Counted from the stretch's first letter, positions 20,909 through 32,196 are shown. The stretch is DNA of 64,000 nt from Caulochytrium protostelioides (GCA_003615045.1 ML014209.1:1-64000); one strand, 5' to 3'. Notes: generated from the letters alone by a model not told the origin. Made by a program: numbers and translations.

Positions 20909-21802
20909 ATGGTCGGCGCCGTCTCGCCATCAGCCTCGGGCGTGCTCAGCGTGCTGATGTCGCTCGCCGGCGGGTATGGCGGGCTGCAGCTGTTCCGGCA
21001 GTCCGCGCGCATGCGTTACTACCTGCGCTCGGCGCTGATGGCGGCCCTGCTGCTCGGCATGTCCGTGAACGGCGTGCTCATCGCGCTCGTGTGCAACCTG
21101 CGTGGCAAGGCGGAGATGACCAACTACTACGTCGGCCGCACCTGCGCGTTCCTGGGCAGCTACCTGCTGGGCGTGGAGTATGACGTGATCAACGAACATC
21201 TGCTGGAGCTGTCGCATCCGGCCGTCGTGATCTGCAACCACCAGGCCACGCTCGACGTCGTCTCGATGGGCCGCATTATGCCGAAGGGCGTCGTCGTGAT
21301 GGGCAAAAAATCGCTGCGCTGGGTGCCCTTCCTCGGGCAGTTCATGCTGCTGGGCGGCGCCGTCTTTATCGACCGCAAGGACCGTAAAGGCGCGCTCGAG
21401 ACCATGGCCTATGTCTCGCGCATCCTGCGCGCCGAAAAGAAATCCATCTTCATCTTCCCGGAAGGCACGCGCTCGCGGCAGCTCACGAACGACCTGCTGC
21501 CGTTCAAGAAGGGCGCGTTCTACTTGGCGCTCGAGGGTCAGTACCCGATTGTGCCCATCGTCGTCTCGACGTACCACCAGGTCTACAGCAGCCGGCTGCG
21601 CCTCTTCGAGGGTGGCAAGCTCGTCATCAAGGTGCTGGACCCGATTCCGACGAAGGGCCGCGCGCCCGCCGACGTCAACGATCTGATCGACGAGGTGCAT
21701 GCGGCCATGTCGAAAGCGCTGCGCGAGATCTCAGGGCCCCCTTCGCCCGAGGCTCGTCTCGTCGGCTCCGCCGCGCGGCCAGACGCCGTGAAGCAAGAGT
21801 AG
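20909..21802 (+). CDS. 1-acyl-sn-glycerol-3-phosphate acyltransferase (AGPAT/Slc1-like)
   Basis: Predicted 297-residue membrane acyltransferase that makes phosphatidic acid from lysophosphatidic acid in the ER. The catalytic NHxxxxD motif reads NHQATLD at residues 110-116. The substrate-binding FPEGTRS motif lies at about 183-189. FIDRKDRKGALETM and PIVPIVVSTY are the other two conserved blocks. Hydrophobic segments at about 10-25 and 42-63 would anchor it. The ATG at 20909 opens the family-like N-terminus; the frame extends upstream only to a TTG. It is a single exon. Confidence 0.95.
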   Translation: MVGAVSPSASGVLSVLMSLAGGYGGLQLFRQSARMRYYLRSALMAALLLGMSVNGVLIALVCNLRGKAEMTNYYVGRTCAFLGSYLLGVEYDVINEHLLELSHPAVVICNHQATLDVVSMGRIMPKGVVVMGKKSLRWVPFLGQFMLLGGAVFIDRKDRKGALETMAYVSRILRAEKKSIFIFPEGTRSRQLTNDLLPFKKGAFYLALEGQYPIVPIVVSTYHQVYSSRLRLFEGGKLVIKVLDPIPTKGRAPADVNDLIDEVHAAMSKALREISGPPSPEARLVGSAARPDAVKQE

Positions 21803-22901
21803 CAAGGGGCCTCGCGACATGCGCATGAGGCTCGCGCCTGTCTCGATCGCCGTCGAGCAGGTGAGGGGCTTCTGCTTGTGCTTCTGTTGATTCTTTTCTT
21901 CAGTTTCAATATACATCTTCATGCGTTCCTTCTCGCCGCTCATGGCGATCACCTTCATGCGGTGGTGATCGGCGCGCCGCTCCTCGTGGTCCTCGTGGCG
22001 GGTGACGGCAACGGAGTCAGGGAGGGTCGATACGACCCCGCAGGGGTTGGCGGGGTCGTCGGCATGGAGGGTGGCGCAGGCCGTGAGTTTCCTGCGCGCC
22101 CCCGAGGGAAGCCGAGGAATGCTGCTCTTCTCGCCCGGGGCTGCGGAACGCGCGGTCGCCTGAAGTGGCGTCCAGGGGCTGTTTGGAACATACGGCCGCG
22201 GACCACCCGCCCATCGCACGTGGCGCATCAAGCGTGCTTGGCGCTGCCTGCCGTGCGGGTTGCGACAGGGCGAAATTGCCATCGGCCGCGTCGGATGGCA
22301 GCGCCTGTTGTCCGCTGTACCGGCCAGCTTGCCTCCTTGCGTGGCCGCCAGGTGCCCGATCCGCGCCGCAACGCGTCGCTCCTCCCGCGCCCTTCGATTC
22401 TCCGTCGATCTCGTCGTTTTGTCAATTTTTTTTAAGCGATCGTGCGATCGTGCGCGCTGTCCGCGCTCGTGCTGTCCCAGATCCGCTCTTCTCCTTGGCG
22501 GCGTTCAAGCGGTTGCCGCAGCCCTCTGCGACATCGCACGCCCGAACGAAGCATCCTGCGATCGAGAGCCCTTTAAGAGCGAAGCGCGAAGCCCGGCCCC
22601 GGCCCCAATAGGCCCTGGCCTCAGTCTCGGTCTCGGTCGCGACGGGCGCGTAGACGTCGACGCAGGGCCCTGACGACCCTCGAATACGGGTGTCGCCGCC
22701 CTTTCGTGGCCCCGTCGGTCCTGAGCGGCCTCCACGGGCCGCTGGCGCGGGCACGGCGCGGCCTTCTGCCCGTGGTCGACCCGCGATCCGCCAGAGCCGC
22801 TCCACGCGTGGTTCAGATCCCGTCGGACCCGCCTTTCCATTGCCTGGCGGACCCAGTGCCGAACTCCGACTAAGCGCCGATCGTCAGCGCACGCAGGCGC
22901 C
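21803..22901. other. Intergenic region upstream of TRAPPC8
   Basis: About 1.1 kb between the acyltransferase and TRAPPC8. No gene, tRNA or repeat stands out. Confidence 0.45.
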
Positions 22902-25900
22902 ATGCTGTCCGACACGCTGCGGGACATGTATTGTCCCCTGATCGCGCTGGCGACGAGCCCCGATGTGGACGAAGCGTTCAAGCGCACGAATCTGCCCTCC
23001 TTCTACGATTTTATTCGGCCATTTGGTGAGCTCGTCACCGTCAAAGCCGACACGCGCGATCTGCAAGGTTCGATCCGGTCCATCCCCGCGTTCCGGGTGC
23101 GGTTCCAGCATGTCAGCCAGATGGTGGCGACGCCGCCGCCCGCGGTGGCGACGGATGCGCTGATTGCCGCAGCGCATGCCAAGCACGACGCCAAAGGCGA
23201 CGCCCCGCATCATAGCGACCCGCGGACTGTCTTCTACCAGAGTATCCGCTCGCTGGAGGATATCCAGCGTCTGCACGAGAGCGACGCGCTCGAGCAGCCC
23301 ACGCCCTGGTTCGAGGACCTCCGGGTCCGGCTCTGCAGCACGCCGGTCGTGTCGGAGTTTGAGACCTTTCACCACCCGGTAGCTTTCTGGATCGTGACCA
23401 CATCGCACAACCCGGACCCCTTGCGCGCCCTCGCTGCTCTCGAGATCGCCCAGAACCCACCGTCCGTTCTGACCAAGGGCTTTTTTGATACCTCCCAAGT
23501 TGCAGTGCAGTACATCATCCTGCACGATCCGAACCGCAACGCGAACGCCCAGAGCGTCCTCAACGCCGCCAAGCGACAGTTCGGACAGAGCTGCCGCGTG
23601 CTCACCATTAACTCCCAACCCGAAGGGGCGACCGAGACCGCACATGCCGACGGCGCGCTGCGGGTGCACGATTCCAACGAATCATTGCACCAGTTCCCGG
23701 ACATCTGGTCACCTATCATGGACCCCCACGCCCATTCCAAGTCGCCCGCCTCGCCGCGGTATGCGCAGTCCTTCACGGATGACGACCTCAACGGCATTGT
23801 CAAGTTCATCCGCGACTTCATGACCGGCATGCTGATCCCCCATATGGAGCGGCAGATCACCCTCATGAACGACGCCGTTGGCAGCCGCAAGGGCATCACA
23901 GGTCGCCTGCTGAACGCGTCGCGACGGTACTTTGGCGGTTCAGGCACGGGCAGCGGCAGCGGCGGCGGGCTCGGCGGCAGCGGCGGCGGCGCCGCGGGCG
24001 GCAAGGGCGGCGTCTCCTCCGCGTCATACTACACCGACGTCGCCGGCTCGATAATCTTCTACCATCATGCGTCTGAAATGACGAGCCGGCGGTTTGCCGA
24101 TTTCTGCTTTATGCTCGAAAACTACAAGGGCGCCCAAGCCATCTACGAGATGGCCCGACGTGACTTTGCAATTGTTGACCGCGCCGTCAAGCATGTGGCC
24201 GCCGCGGCCGAGATGGAAGCGATCTGCCAGATCCTTGTCCAGGAATCGAAGCGGTCCACGATGAGCGACGGTAGCGGCGGCGGCCCTCCGGGACTCGTGA
24301 GCTCCACGAGCGCCATGAGCATCCACAGTCTGGCGGGCGGTGCGTCCGCCGCCTCGACCAAGCTCGGCCTCCATACGAGCGGGCTGCCTCTGCCCATTCA
24401 GAGCAGCAAGCAGGCCGCCCTCGAGCAGAGCATCTCGCTGTGGGTACAAGCGAAATCTGACTACTATGCGCTGCGTACGACGGTGCTCGCCTCACATCTG
24501 TTTATGGGCGCCCGGCAGTGGCGCCAAGTCCCGCCGCTGCTGCTGCGCGCGATGGCGGAAGACGACGATTTGTTGAGCGCCGTGCTCATTGAAGAAGCCG
24601 CGCGCTGCTTTCTGCGGGCGGGCCAGTTGCGCAAGTTTAGTTTCCACATCGTCTTGGCAGGGCACCGCTACAGCAGCGGGACGAGCCGATCGAACCAGGT
24701 CAGCGATGGCGTGGCCAAGCCGCTTATTGAGCGGCACTGGCATGCCCGGCGGTGTTACGCGGGCGCCGCGGGCATCTTCAAGGAGAAACATTGGGCCCTG
24801 ATGGAGGGTCACTGCAACTTTATGCTCGCTCGGCAAGCCTTCCACCTTGGCGACTATGCGGGCGCCGCCGCTTACAGTATGGGCCAGTTTGACGTCCCTC
24901 CCTCGCCGTTCCTACTGCGCAACATGCCCACGCAGCAAGCGACCTACCTCAAAGACTTCGTCTATCTGTACTCGCAACTGAACGAGCACCACACGAAGCA
25001 AGGCTACCCTATCGAGCCCTTGTCTCTGACCACGCTGCCCTACGTCGTACCCAAGACGGCGGCGTGGAAGGCGCACCCGGGTGGCGCCGAGGACGTCTAC
25101 GACGCGACAGGCTCCTCCCAGGCCCGTATCAATACCAACACGCCCTCCTGGCAAGCGCTCGAGCGCGCCGCGACGGGCCAGTCGGCCGAGCCTTCCTTTG
25201 GCACGGGTGCATCGGCCGTGTCGGCGCCGCCGGTGGCCAAGCTCTCGATGGGCGAGCTGGCCGTGTTCAGTTTCGTGTGGCGCAACACGATGGCCATCCC
25301 GGTCCCAGTGCTTCATCTCACGCTCGACGTGGCCATGACTGATCGCGCGGGCGTCGTGCATCTCGTCACGGCGCAGCCCTTCGCGTCCTTTATGCACCTG
25401 ATGGGCGCCACCGCCACCGCTGACGGCGCCGACGACAGCAGCCCCAACGTCGTGTATACCGAGCAACTGCCCGATATGGTACTGCCGCCGCAGAGCGAGC
25501 GTGTGATTCAATTCCGCGTGCTGCCGTTCCTGGAAGGCGAGCTCCATGTGCAGGCCCTGCGATTCTCCATCTTCGATGCGGGAATCGCGGTGCGCCAGCC
25601 GTTCAGCCAGCAGGGGCGCCGACTCGCAGAAACAAAGCAACAGATGCTGACGCCGACGTATGGTCCCAATACCGCCTTGATGGCGCGTGTCGGTCCCTCC
25701 GCACCGAACCTTGACGTCGAGATCCACGGCTTCCCCGCTCAGATGGTTTCGGGTGAAGTCGCCGCCGCCGTGCTGCAGCTGACGAATCAGGGCCGCAAGG
25801 CGCTGCACAACGTCCGCGTCAAGCTAAGCCATCCCAATTTCTTTCATATCGGCACTGCGACCATGTTGGATGACCCCGTCTACCAAACGGCCGCCGTCGA

Positions 25901-27860
25901 GGACCCGATGCCAGCCGGTCCGGGGACGTCGGCATCGTCGCCGATTCCGCCTCACGAGGCCTGGTCGATTGATAATCTGCTGCCCCAGCGCGGGAGCGAC
26001 GACTTGATGCACATCGAGCTACCCATCCACGACGGCGTGGCCTGTTTGCCCAGCTGCTCGATTACAATGGTGCCGATCTGGATCCGCGCTGACCGCATCG
26101 GAACGCACCGGTTCAAGTTCATGTTCGCCTATGATACCCTTCTCTCGATGCCAGCAGGCGCCGAGCCCAGCACCACCTCGAAAAGCGCCGGCTCGTCCGC
26201 TCCTTCGGTCCTGACCACGCCCTTCCAGGCCGAAACGGTCGTCCAGCCCTCGCTGCGCATCAACGCATTTACGCGCCCCAGTCTGTCGCACCTCTCCGAA
26301 TTCGTGCTGGGCATCGAAGTCGAGAACCTGGAAGCCTCAGGCGCCGTCCAGCTGCTGCAAATCATGACCTTCAGCCCCACGTGGCGCGTGCTCGCGATCA
26401 GTGAAGAGGACGCGGCACACGCTCACGGCACCCCTTCCCTCATGGCAGACGCAAGGGATTTCTCGCCAGCGCACCCTGTCACCAGCGCCTCGCCCCTATC
26501 GACATCGGCGCCAGACTTGCTTGGCGACTGTGCGCGCCTCGCGCCGCGGCAGACGGCGTTTGTGTACCTTCGCTTTATGCGGATTGCGAGCAACCTCGCG
26601 GCCCACGCGAAGCAGCCGACCATTGAGGCTGCCAGTCTCCGTGCGATCGAACAAGTCGTCGCCCAGGGTAAGCCGCATCCGCTGACCGGTGTGAACGTGG
26701 CCGTCATGGCCTCTGACATCCTTATGCCGGCGGCGAGCGAAGCCGGCATGCCAGCCACTGAGCCGCGTCGTCGCATCTTGCCCCAGGCCGAGCCCTTTCG
26801 CAGCCTCTCCCTGGCGAGTCGTCGCCAGTGGCGCACGAGCCATCTCAAAAATCAATGTCATAACGTCCCAGAAGCAATGCTGCCGAGCTTGTTTTCCTTG
26901 TACGGGACGGACGACGTGGATCTGGCGCTGTTCTGGAAAGACACCTCGGGTAAAATGGGCCACCACTACATCATCGGCATCAACCTGTCGTTGCAAGCGC
27001 CTGTTCTCTTTGTGCCGGCACAGATCCGCCATCTCGAGCAAGCGGCCGACCGCGCCCGACTCCTGTTTACCTCCTCGGTGCAGGAGCGTAAACTCATCGT
27101 TCACTCGCTGCTCCATCCACGCGTCAAGGACGCCAGTCCGCTGCGCGCCCAGATGCTGGCGCCCGATGCCATCGAGCACGACTTCGCGACCGTCCCCTTC
27201 TGCACGGTCCCTGTCACTCTGGTGCTGCAGAACACCAGCGTGCATCGCGCCTGCTTCTACCGCGTGCATATGGTCCAGCCTGCGGCCTCCGCGACGGCCT
27301 CCACGACAGCTTCCGCGACTGCGTTGCCCCCAGGCCGCACGTCGCCGACCTTGCCTGGTGACGCCGCCGCCGCCACCGCTGCCGCCGCATCGGCCTCTGA
27401 AGGCCCAGCAGGCGCTCTGGGTCTTCCGCCGCCCGCACACCGCGGAAAGTCGAAGCAGCCGCCGGGCTTCTGGTGGCAAGGCCAGCTGCGTCGGGAAGGC
27501 CACCTGGCACCTGGGGCCCGTGTGGAGCTCGTGTTTACGCTGTGTGTGAGCGCGCCCTGCGTGGCTGATGCGAGTCTGTGGCGCATCGAAACATTTGTGG
27601 CGCCTGCGGTCGAGCTCGCCGTCACGACGGCCGGCGCCAGCCGCGGTGGCAGTGAAGTCACGGCAAATGCCATGCGTACCTTTGCTGCTGCTGCGGCGGC
27701 GGCGCATTCGAATGTGGAAGCAGCCGCAGCGGTACCTGAGGGGCCGGTCTCATGGCCGCTGCCCTCAGCCAGCGTACTGAACGAACTGCAGAGCTATGTC
27801 CAGACGCCGTCGCAGCCACATTTCGTCACGATCTTGCCTGCTGAGCCGAATTTGATGTAG
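22902..27860 (+). CDS. TRAPPC8: TRAPP complex subunit 8 (TRAPPC8/Trs85-like)
   Basis: Predicted 1652-residue subunit of the TRAPPIII complex, the Rab1/Ypt1 exchange factor used in secretion and autophagy. The N-terminus (MCPLIAL-like YCPLIALATSPDVDE, then NLPSFYDFIRPFGELV) matches the family start. The Trs85 core includes LNDIVKFIRDFMTGMLIPHMER-type sequence (residues about 305-330) and FADFCFMLENYKGAQAIYEM. A glycine/serine-rich insert sits at about 345-370. Then come helical-repeat segments (AARCFLRAGQLRKFSFHIVL, HWALMEGHCNFMLARQAF) and C-terminal beta-rich domains as in other large TRAPP subunits. It is one uninterrupted exon. The C-terminus ends TILPAEPNLM; a copy of the last 23 codons occurs at 44,450-44,518. 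Fanzor relic E begins about 45 bp after the stop. Confidence 0.93.
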   Translation: MLSDTLRDMYCPLIALATSPDVDEAFKRTNLPSFYDFIRPFGELVTVKADTRDLQGSIRSIPAFRVRFQHVSQMVATPPPAVATDALIAAAHAKHDAKGDAPHHSDPRTVFYQSIRSLEDIQRLHESDALEQPTPWFEDLRVRLCSTPVVSEFETFHHPVAFWIVTTSHNPDPLRALAALEIAQNPPSVLTKGFFDTSQVAVQYIILHDPNRNANAQSVLNAAKRQFGQSCRVLTINSQPEGATETAHADGALRVHDSNESLHQFPDIWSPIMDPHAHSKSPASPRYAQSFTDDDLNGIVKFIRDFMTGMLIPHMERQITLMNDAVGSRKGITGRLLNASRRYFGGSGTGSGSGGGLGGSGGGAAGGKGGVSSASYYTDVAGSIIFYHHASEMTSRRFADFCFMLENYKGAQAIYEMARRDFAIVDRAVKHVAAAAEMEAICQILVQESKRSTMSDGSGGGPPGLVSSTSAMSIHSLAGGASAASTKLGLHTSGLPLPIQSSKQAALEQSISLWVQAKSDYYALRTTVLASHLFMGARQWRQVPPLLLRAMAEDDDLLSAVLIEEAARCFLRAGQLRKFSFHIVLAGHRYSSGTSRSNQVSDGVAKPLIERHWHARRCYAGAAGIFKEKHWALMEGHCNFMLARQAFHLGDYAGAAAYSMGQFDVPPSPFLLRNMPTQQATYLKDFVYLYSQLNEHHTKQGYPIEPLSLTTLPYVVPKTAAWKAHPGGAEDVYDATGSSQARINTNTPSWQALERAATGQSAEPSFGTGASAVSAPPVAKLSMGELAVFSFVWRNTMAIPVPVLHLTLDVAMTDRAGVVHLVTAQPFASFMHLMGATATADGADDSSPNVVYTEQLPDMVLPPQSERVIQFRVLPFLEGELHVQALRFSIFDAGIAVRQPFSQQGRRLAETKQQMLTPTYGPNTALMARVGPSAPNLDVEIHGFPAQMVSGEVAAAVLQLTNQGRKALHNVRVKLSHPNFFHIGTATMLDDPVYQTAAVEDPMPAGPGTSASSPIPPHEAWSIDNLLPQRGSDDLMHIELPIHDGVACLPSCSITMVPIWIRADRIGTHRFKFMFAYDTLLSMPAGAEPSTTSKSAGSSAPSVLTTPFQAETVVQPSLRINAFTRPSLSHLSEFVLGIEVENLEASGAVQLLQIMTFSPTWRVLAISEEDAAHAHGTPSLMADARDFSPAHPVTSASPLSTSAPDLLGDCARLAPRQTAFVYLRFMRIASNLAAHAKQPTIEAASLRAIEQVVAQGKPHPLTGVNVAVMASDILMPAASEAGMPATEPRRRILPQAEPFRSLSLASRRQWRTSHLKNQCHNVPEAMLPSLFSLYGTDDVDLALFWKDTSGKMGHHYIIGINLSLQAPVLFVPAQIRHLEQAADRARLLFTSSVQERKLIVHSLLHPRVKDASPLRAQMLAPDAIEHDFATVPFCTVPVTLVLQNTSVHRACFYRVHMVQPAASATASTTASATALPPGRTSPTLPGDAAAATAAAASASEGPAGALGLPPPAHRGKSKQPPGFWWQGQLRREGHLAPGARVELVFTLCVSAPCVADASLWRIETFVAPAVELAVTTAGASRGGSEVTANAMRTFAAAAAAAHSNVEAAAAVPEGPVSWPLPSASVLNELQSYVQTPSQPHFVTILPAEPNLM

Positions 27861-28076
27861 ATTGTAGATCATGCTCTGATTCAGACGCCGACGCCGATAT
27901 CATTTTTGAGAACGTACAGGCTCTCCCTTCCGACGACCTAGCACGAATGCCCTCCTTGGGGCACCCCAGGTGCACCCCACTGGGGCAGTTCGCATTAGGT
28001 TCATCGCCGGAAACACACATCTATTTTTTAAAACACATGTAGGCCCATCCTTACCTAACACGCACACCGGCCCCTC
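27792..28076. repeat. Direct repeat, copy 1 (TRAPPC8 tail plus Fanzor right end)
   Basis: These 285 bp align without gaps to 44,450-44,734. I count about 14 differences by eye (about 95% identity). The block covers the last 23 TRAPPC8 codons, the 3' flank and two tandem right-end modules of the Fanzor-like element. Confidence 0.92.
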
Positions 28077-28320
28077 GTCCGGGGGGTTCAGCTTGGTCAG
28101 GAGGTCATTCGTCTCGGCATGCAGTCCGAAACTCGTCGACCAGGGCCGTGCGGAAGCGCTGGGCGCACGTCCGGTACGCGCGAGCGGTTGGAGCTCACCT
28201 CTGACCGCCGCAGCAGCGGCTCAGCCACCGTCTTTTCCATGAGAGGCGACCGCGTGACAGCGGGCGAGTCCGGACGCGGCTTCCGGCCGCCGATCCGACG
28301 CTGCATCCCCATGCAATGAG
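27905..28320 (-). mobile_element. Fanzor-like relic E, internally deleted
   Basis: This is a minus-strand relic with its right end toward TRAPPC8. Reading 5' to 3' on the minus strand there is a segment shared with the relic at 40.6-40.7 kb (AVTRSPLM, about 28,230-28,305), a short RuvC-linked EPLLRRSEV segment, and a VDEFRT motif (about 28,125-28,145). The sequence then jumps directly to the right end. Compared with relic D, about 370 bp that would encode the zinc-finger and NRDLNAA region are missing at 28,076/28,077. Two right-end modules follow, one ending near CCTTACC (about 28,045) and one ending at TTGAGAACGTAC (27,905). It cannot encode a nuclease and resembles a non-autonomous derivative. 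Confidence 0.58.
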
Positions 28321-29729
28321 GATAATTGCCATGGGTGTGCTCTCATGGGAGAGTCTGCATCACGAGGGAACGTCCACAGGGGGGTCTGCATGGAGATGGT
28401 CCCCTTTTTATACTTTTCAGATCGGCGGGGGCACTGAGGCGGAGGAATAAGCTTTTTTTCCCGCCTCCGCGCCATTGTCCGCTGGTTATCAGAATGCCTG
28501 AGACGGAGGAATAAGCTTTTTTTCCCCGCCTCCGCGTCATTCTCCGCTGGGCATCAGAGGGCCTGCAGATCGCCCCGACGCTGGACGTCAGCGGGTCGAC
28601 GTGATCTCGCCGTCGAAAGAACCGGGCGACGCGGTCGTATAGGCGAACCAGCCGTTGGGCGTCGCCGGGTCAGCACTGGAGCAACGTAGCCTGCCCAAAG
28701 CTTTCTGGATGGCCGCAGAGCAGGCGCGCAGGGCTGACCCCTAAAAGGAACGACGATCATCGATCGCTAACCCATCGCGTTCGACCAACAGCTTGGCTAG
28801 ACCTGCTGCATGGAAGATCACGGTTCTGTTGAGCGCCAGTGATGTGGCGCACCTCCTACTTCAAGGTAAGGCCAAGCTCAGATCATCAAACGCAGGGGTG
28901 GTGCGTGGTGAGCGCCGCCCATGAGAATGGGCTTCCACCTCGCTTTGACACAGGTGTCGAAAGCTGTGAATGCGCGACCGACGGGGCGCTCGCGTGTTCC
29001 CAGCGTTCCTGGGATGGCCCTACAGGCGATTCTAAGCCGCGCCGAGGAACAAAGCGCAAGCTCCCCGCTCGCCTTTGTCAGACTGGGGCTTGGTTCGCGT
29101 GGACCGCGCGCCCTCAGGCACGCCTTTTCCCCGTGCGTTCTCCCACCCCCCTGACCATCCCTTGCCAAGTCATTGGTCCCGACGGTGTTCCTGGCTTTAA
29201 TGACGAGCTTGTGCTTGGAGGTGTTCTTCCCTGACTCACAACACATCTAGCGCTGCTGCCGCGATGACGTTTCCTTCCGGAGGGTGACCCGACTGCGAAT
29301 GAGCGCTGCTATTGCTTGCATGGCCACCATAGACCCTAATGGACGTCAGAGTGTGCGAGGCCCTTGAGAGCCCAAGCAAGTGAAGCCGCATGCGGCGCGC
29401 CACCGCTGTCGGTAGGAAGGCAACGTTATCTCTCTGAAAAGAAAAAAAGGAGAACCGCGGAAGTCTGCGGGATATACCGCTGGCCTGTCGATGCTCGATG
29501 TCGATGATCTTACTTCCGTAGCCTCGTTCTCGCCATTACTTGGACGGGGGTTGTGCCGGCGGCGGTGTCGACCCGTTAGCAAGGTGCATCTTCCGCTTGA
29601 AGTTGTTCTCCCTCGATGCGACCTGGTGAGTCTCGTGCAGCGCCGTATGAACTTTCCTGACGCCGCGCACTACCGCGCGTTGCCACATGCGCAGCAGCGG
29701 CCGATGCGATGGCTCAGATGCATTTGCAC
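28321..29729. other. Gene desert, first part
   Basis: About 1.4 kb with no recognisable gene. It contains the 66-bp tandem duplication at 28,433-28,565. Codon-like structure is weak in all frames. Confidence 0.5.
28433..28565. repeat. Two tandem ~66-bp units, each with an inverted repeat and T7 run
   Basis: Unit 1 (about 28,433-28,500) and unit 2 (28,501-28,565) both read GGAGGAATAAGC, then a T7 run, then CCGCCTCCGCG and a CCGCTGG...ATCAGA tail. Within each unit GCGGAGG can pair with CCTCCGC across an 18-nt loop holding the T run. The units differ at several positions. Confidence 0.85.
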
Positions 29730-29995
29730 TTAAGAACATAGAGGCTCATCCTTACCCAACACGAACACCCTCTAATGGTGCAGCCCAGGTGTCCCCCACG
29801 GGGGCAGTCCGGATTCGGTTCATCGTCGGATGAGCTTGACGACCTCGGGCTGCAGGGGGCCTTGCCCGGGGTTGCAACACCGCGCCCTCGGTCTATCGGG
29901 CAAGGCCAGGCAGCGTCGGATGTGCAACGCGGCATTGAGATCGCGGTTCATAAACGTGCCGCTGGTGGAATCTCATCAGGACACCGCGAGAAGCG
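29730..29995 (-). mobile_element. Fanzor-like relic F (C-terminal remnant and right end)
   Basis: The minus strand reads NRDLNAALHIRRCLALPDRP, then EVVKLIRR and a stop at 29,820-29,822. The post-stop region has the family's GC-rich paired segment (GCCCCCGTGGGGGAC). It ends with GTGTTGGGTAAGGATGAGCC and GTTCTTAA at 29,730, the same terminal motif as relics D and E. The frame is disrupted upstream of NRD by about 29,960. I could not extend the homology beyond about 29,995. Confidence 0.58.
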
Positions 29996-32196
29996 GGGGG
30001 GGGGCACCGTCCCCTCTGATGGTGGGAGGCGAGTGCGATGCTTGGTGATGGTGGGCGCCTTCCATGCATTTTCTGCAGGCTGTCGCGCGGGAAGGCTTCA
30101 TCGGATACGCAACAGTGGGCACGGTGGCGATGAGCGACGGGGCGATAAGCCTGCATCGCCTGCGGTGGGACTGAGCCGGTTCCCGCCGGTGTCTCGCTGG
30201 CGTTCCTTTCCATGCTGGCGTCAGGAGGAACGCATGAACATCAGCTGGGGCTCCCGGCGACTCCCGTCTCAAACAACACCGCCGCGTTGTCTGCCAATGC
30301 CAGGGAGCCGACCAGCAAGGCCAGCAGGACAAGCCCCCTCCAAGCCGGCTGAGGGCGCGATGGCGCCTCAGCCCGTGGAGGCGGCACCCGCCGCGTCGAC
30401 TATGATGACGGGGGCGCGCCGGCCTCCACCACGCTTAGCCCACCGAAACCGCACCAGCCAGGACGATCGCTGCTTCTGGTGCCGCAGCGGAGGTCAGGCG
30501 CCCTTCTGGGGCCGCAGGGCCGACCTCGCCACGGTCCCCTGCGGCTGCGCGGCAAAATACGCCGCCGCGTGCCCGTACGCCCCCTTGTATTCTCCCCATG
30601 ACCGCCCCTTCGCCCCTTCGGCCGGCTTCCAGGCAGACGTTCGAGTCTCGCGCCGGCGCGTACGACGACCCCCGCAGCAGCGTCCATGCGTCGGCGTTCG
30701 GTCAGTCGGCGGGAACGCGAGGGTCTCCGCACACTGCGGCTCCCGATGAGACGGCAGGTGAAAGTGATATAAAAGTGATCAGCCCTCCGGCCAAAGCCCA
30801 ACTCGAGAAAATGCCGTCTCACCGGTGCGCCTGTCGGTCCGCCTCGGCTCTGCTCGCCTGCTACCTACCAGTTCGCCTATGCCTCATCCCGGTTCCTGGT
30901 CGGCAACGGTCATTCGATTGACTAAAAACCCGTGGTAACGAAACGACACAGTGGGACGACACAGCGCTCAGCCATGCAGGACTGCGACACAAGCAAAAAA
31001 GGGCGGGGAGCGGTCACCGCTAGGCTCCCCCTTTGCTCAACCGTGCTTGGGCGACCACGCCTGGAGAGTCGGCATGACATATGCGTCATAAACCTCTGGC
31101 TCGCTCATCGCTCATCGGCTCTTCGATTCCGGACACGGGTCCTGGCGACGCCCCGATAGCCTTCGCGGCAAATGCCTTTCAATCGTCCTCAGCGTCTGCC
31201 TTTCTCCGGCCCGTGTCGGTGGCACCGGCCCATCTTGAGCGTGCAGATTTTTTTTGCTAGCAACTTGGCTTCGTCGCGTGTCGTAGCGCGTGAGTGCGGG
31301 GCGAGCTCCACCGGAAAGGGGAAGCCGGCGAAGGGGCCTCTGCGCGTGTCGGCCAGCGTCGTTGCTCTTTTTCTCCGCAGACTCGAAGGCAGCGCCGGTG
31401 AATTCGGGAAATTCGGAAAGATTTGATGGACGGTCGTCATCAACGAATCCGTGGGAAGAGCGATGCGGGGCCGAGGAGCAGGGATGAAGCCCATCGTTAC
31501 GCCCTCGCATGCCACGCTGCGATCCACCTTCTGGCCCCCAACCTTATTCAGCCGCCAGCTTAGTCGTTTCTCACCCGCCCCGAGCATGGGCGCTGCAGGC
31601 GGGTCTCAGCGCGGTGCGATGGATGTCGACAGGCCCGCGAGACGGTAGAAGAGAAAGGAAAGAAGACGAGTGGGAAGGAGACAACGGGAAGGCAGCCGAG
31701 CGGGCTCGCGCTCGATGCTAGCAAGCGGCGACAGGAGCTGGTGGTGGGGCTGCCACCTGCGCTGGGACCCTGATCCTTCGTGGCGGGCATGTTTGGTGTG
31801 GTCCCTGAGAAAAAGGAACCTCGCGGTGAATGCGCATGGCTTGGTCTGGACCTGCGCTAGTTCTTGCGACGACCTCCCTGGGGCACGGCGGCGGCTGCCG
31901 CCGGAATGCGAAAAATAAAAGGGAAAGGCCAGAGGCATGTCGCAGGCAGCCGGGTTCGCTGGAGGCGACCGGTGGCAGCGAGAGCGGCAGCGGCAGCGAG
32001 AACAGCATGACACACAACGCGTGTCGCCAGAGACAACGAATGGATGATGATTGTTGTCGCTCCGTGCGTCATGGATCAACGGTCATGGGTCGGTCTCCGA
32101 GGCCCACACCCCCATTGGCCGGGGGAAGGTGGGGGGGCTCCTCTGTGCCGCTGGGGGGCCTGGAAGGGGCGTGCAAGGAGGGCCGCATGGCCGTGG

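Noticed and set aside
29996-30822. Further Fanzor homology upstream of relic F
   Set aside because: I tried to extend the minus-strand translation but found no VDEFRT-like or RuvC-I-like motif.
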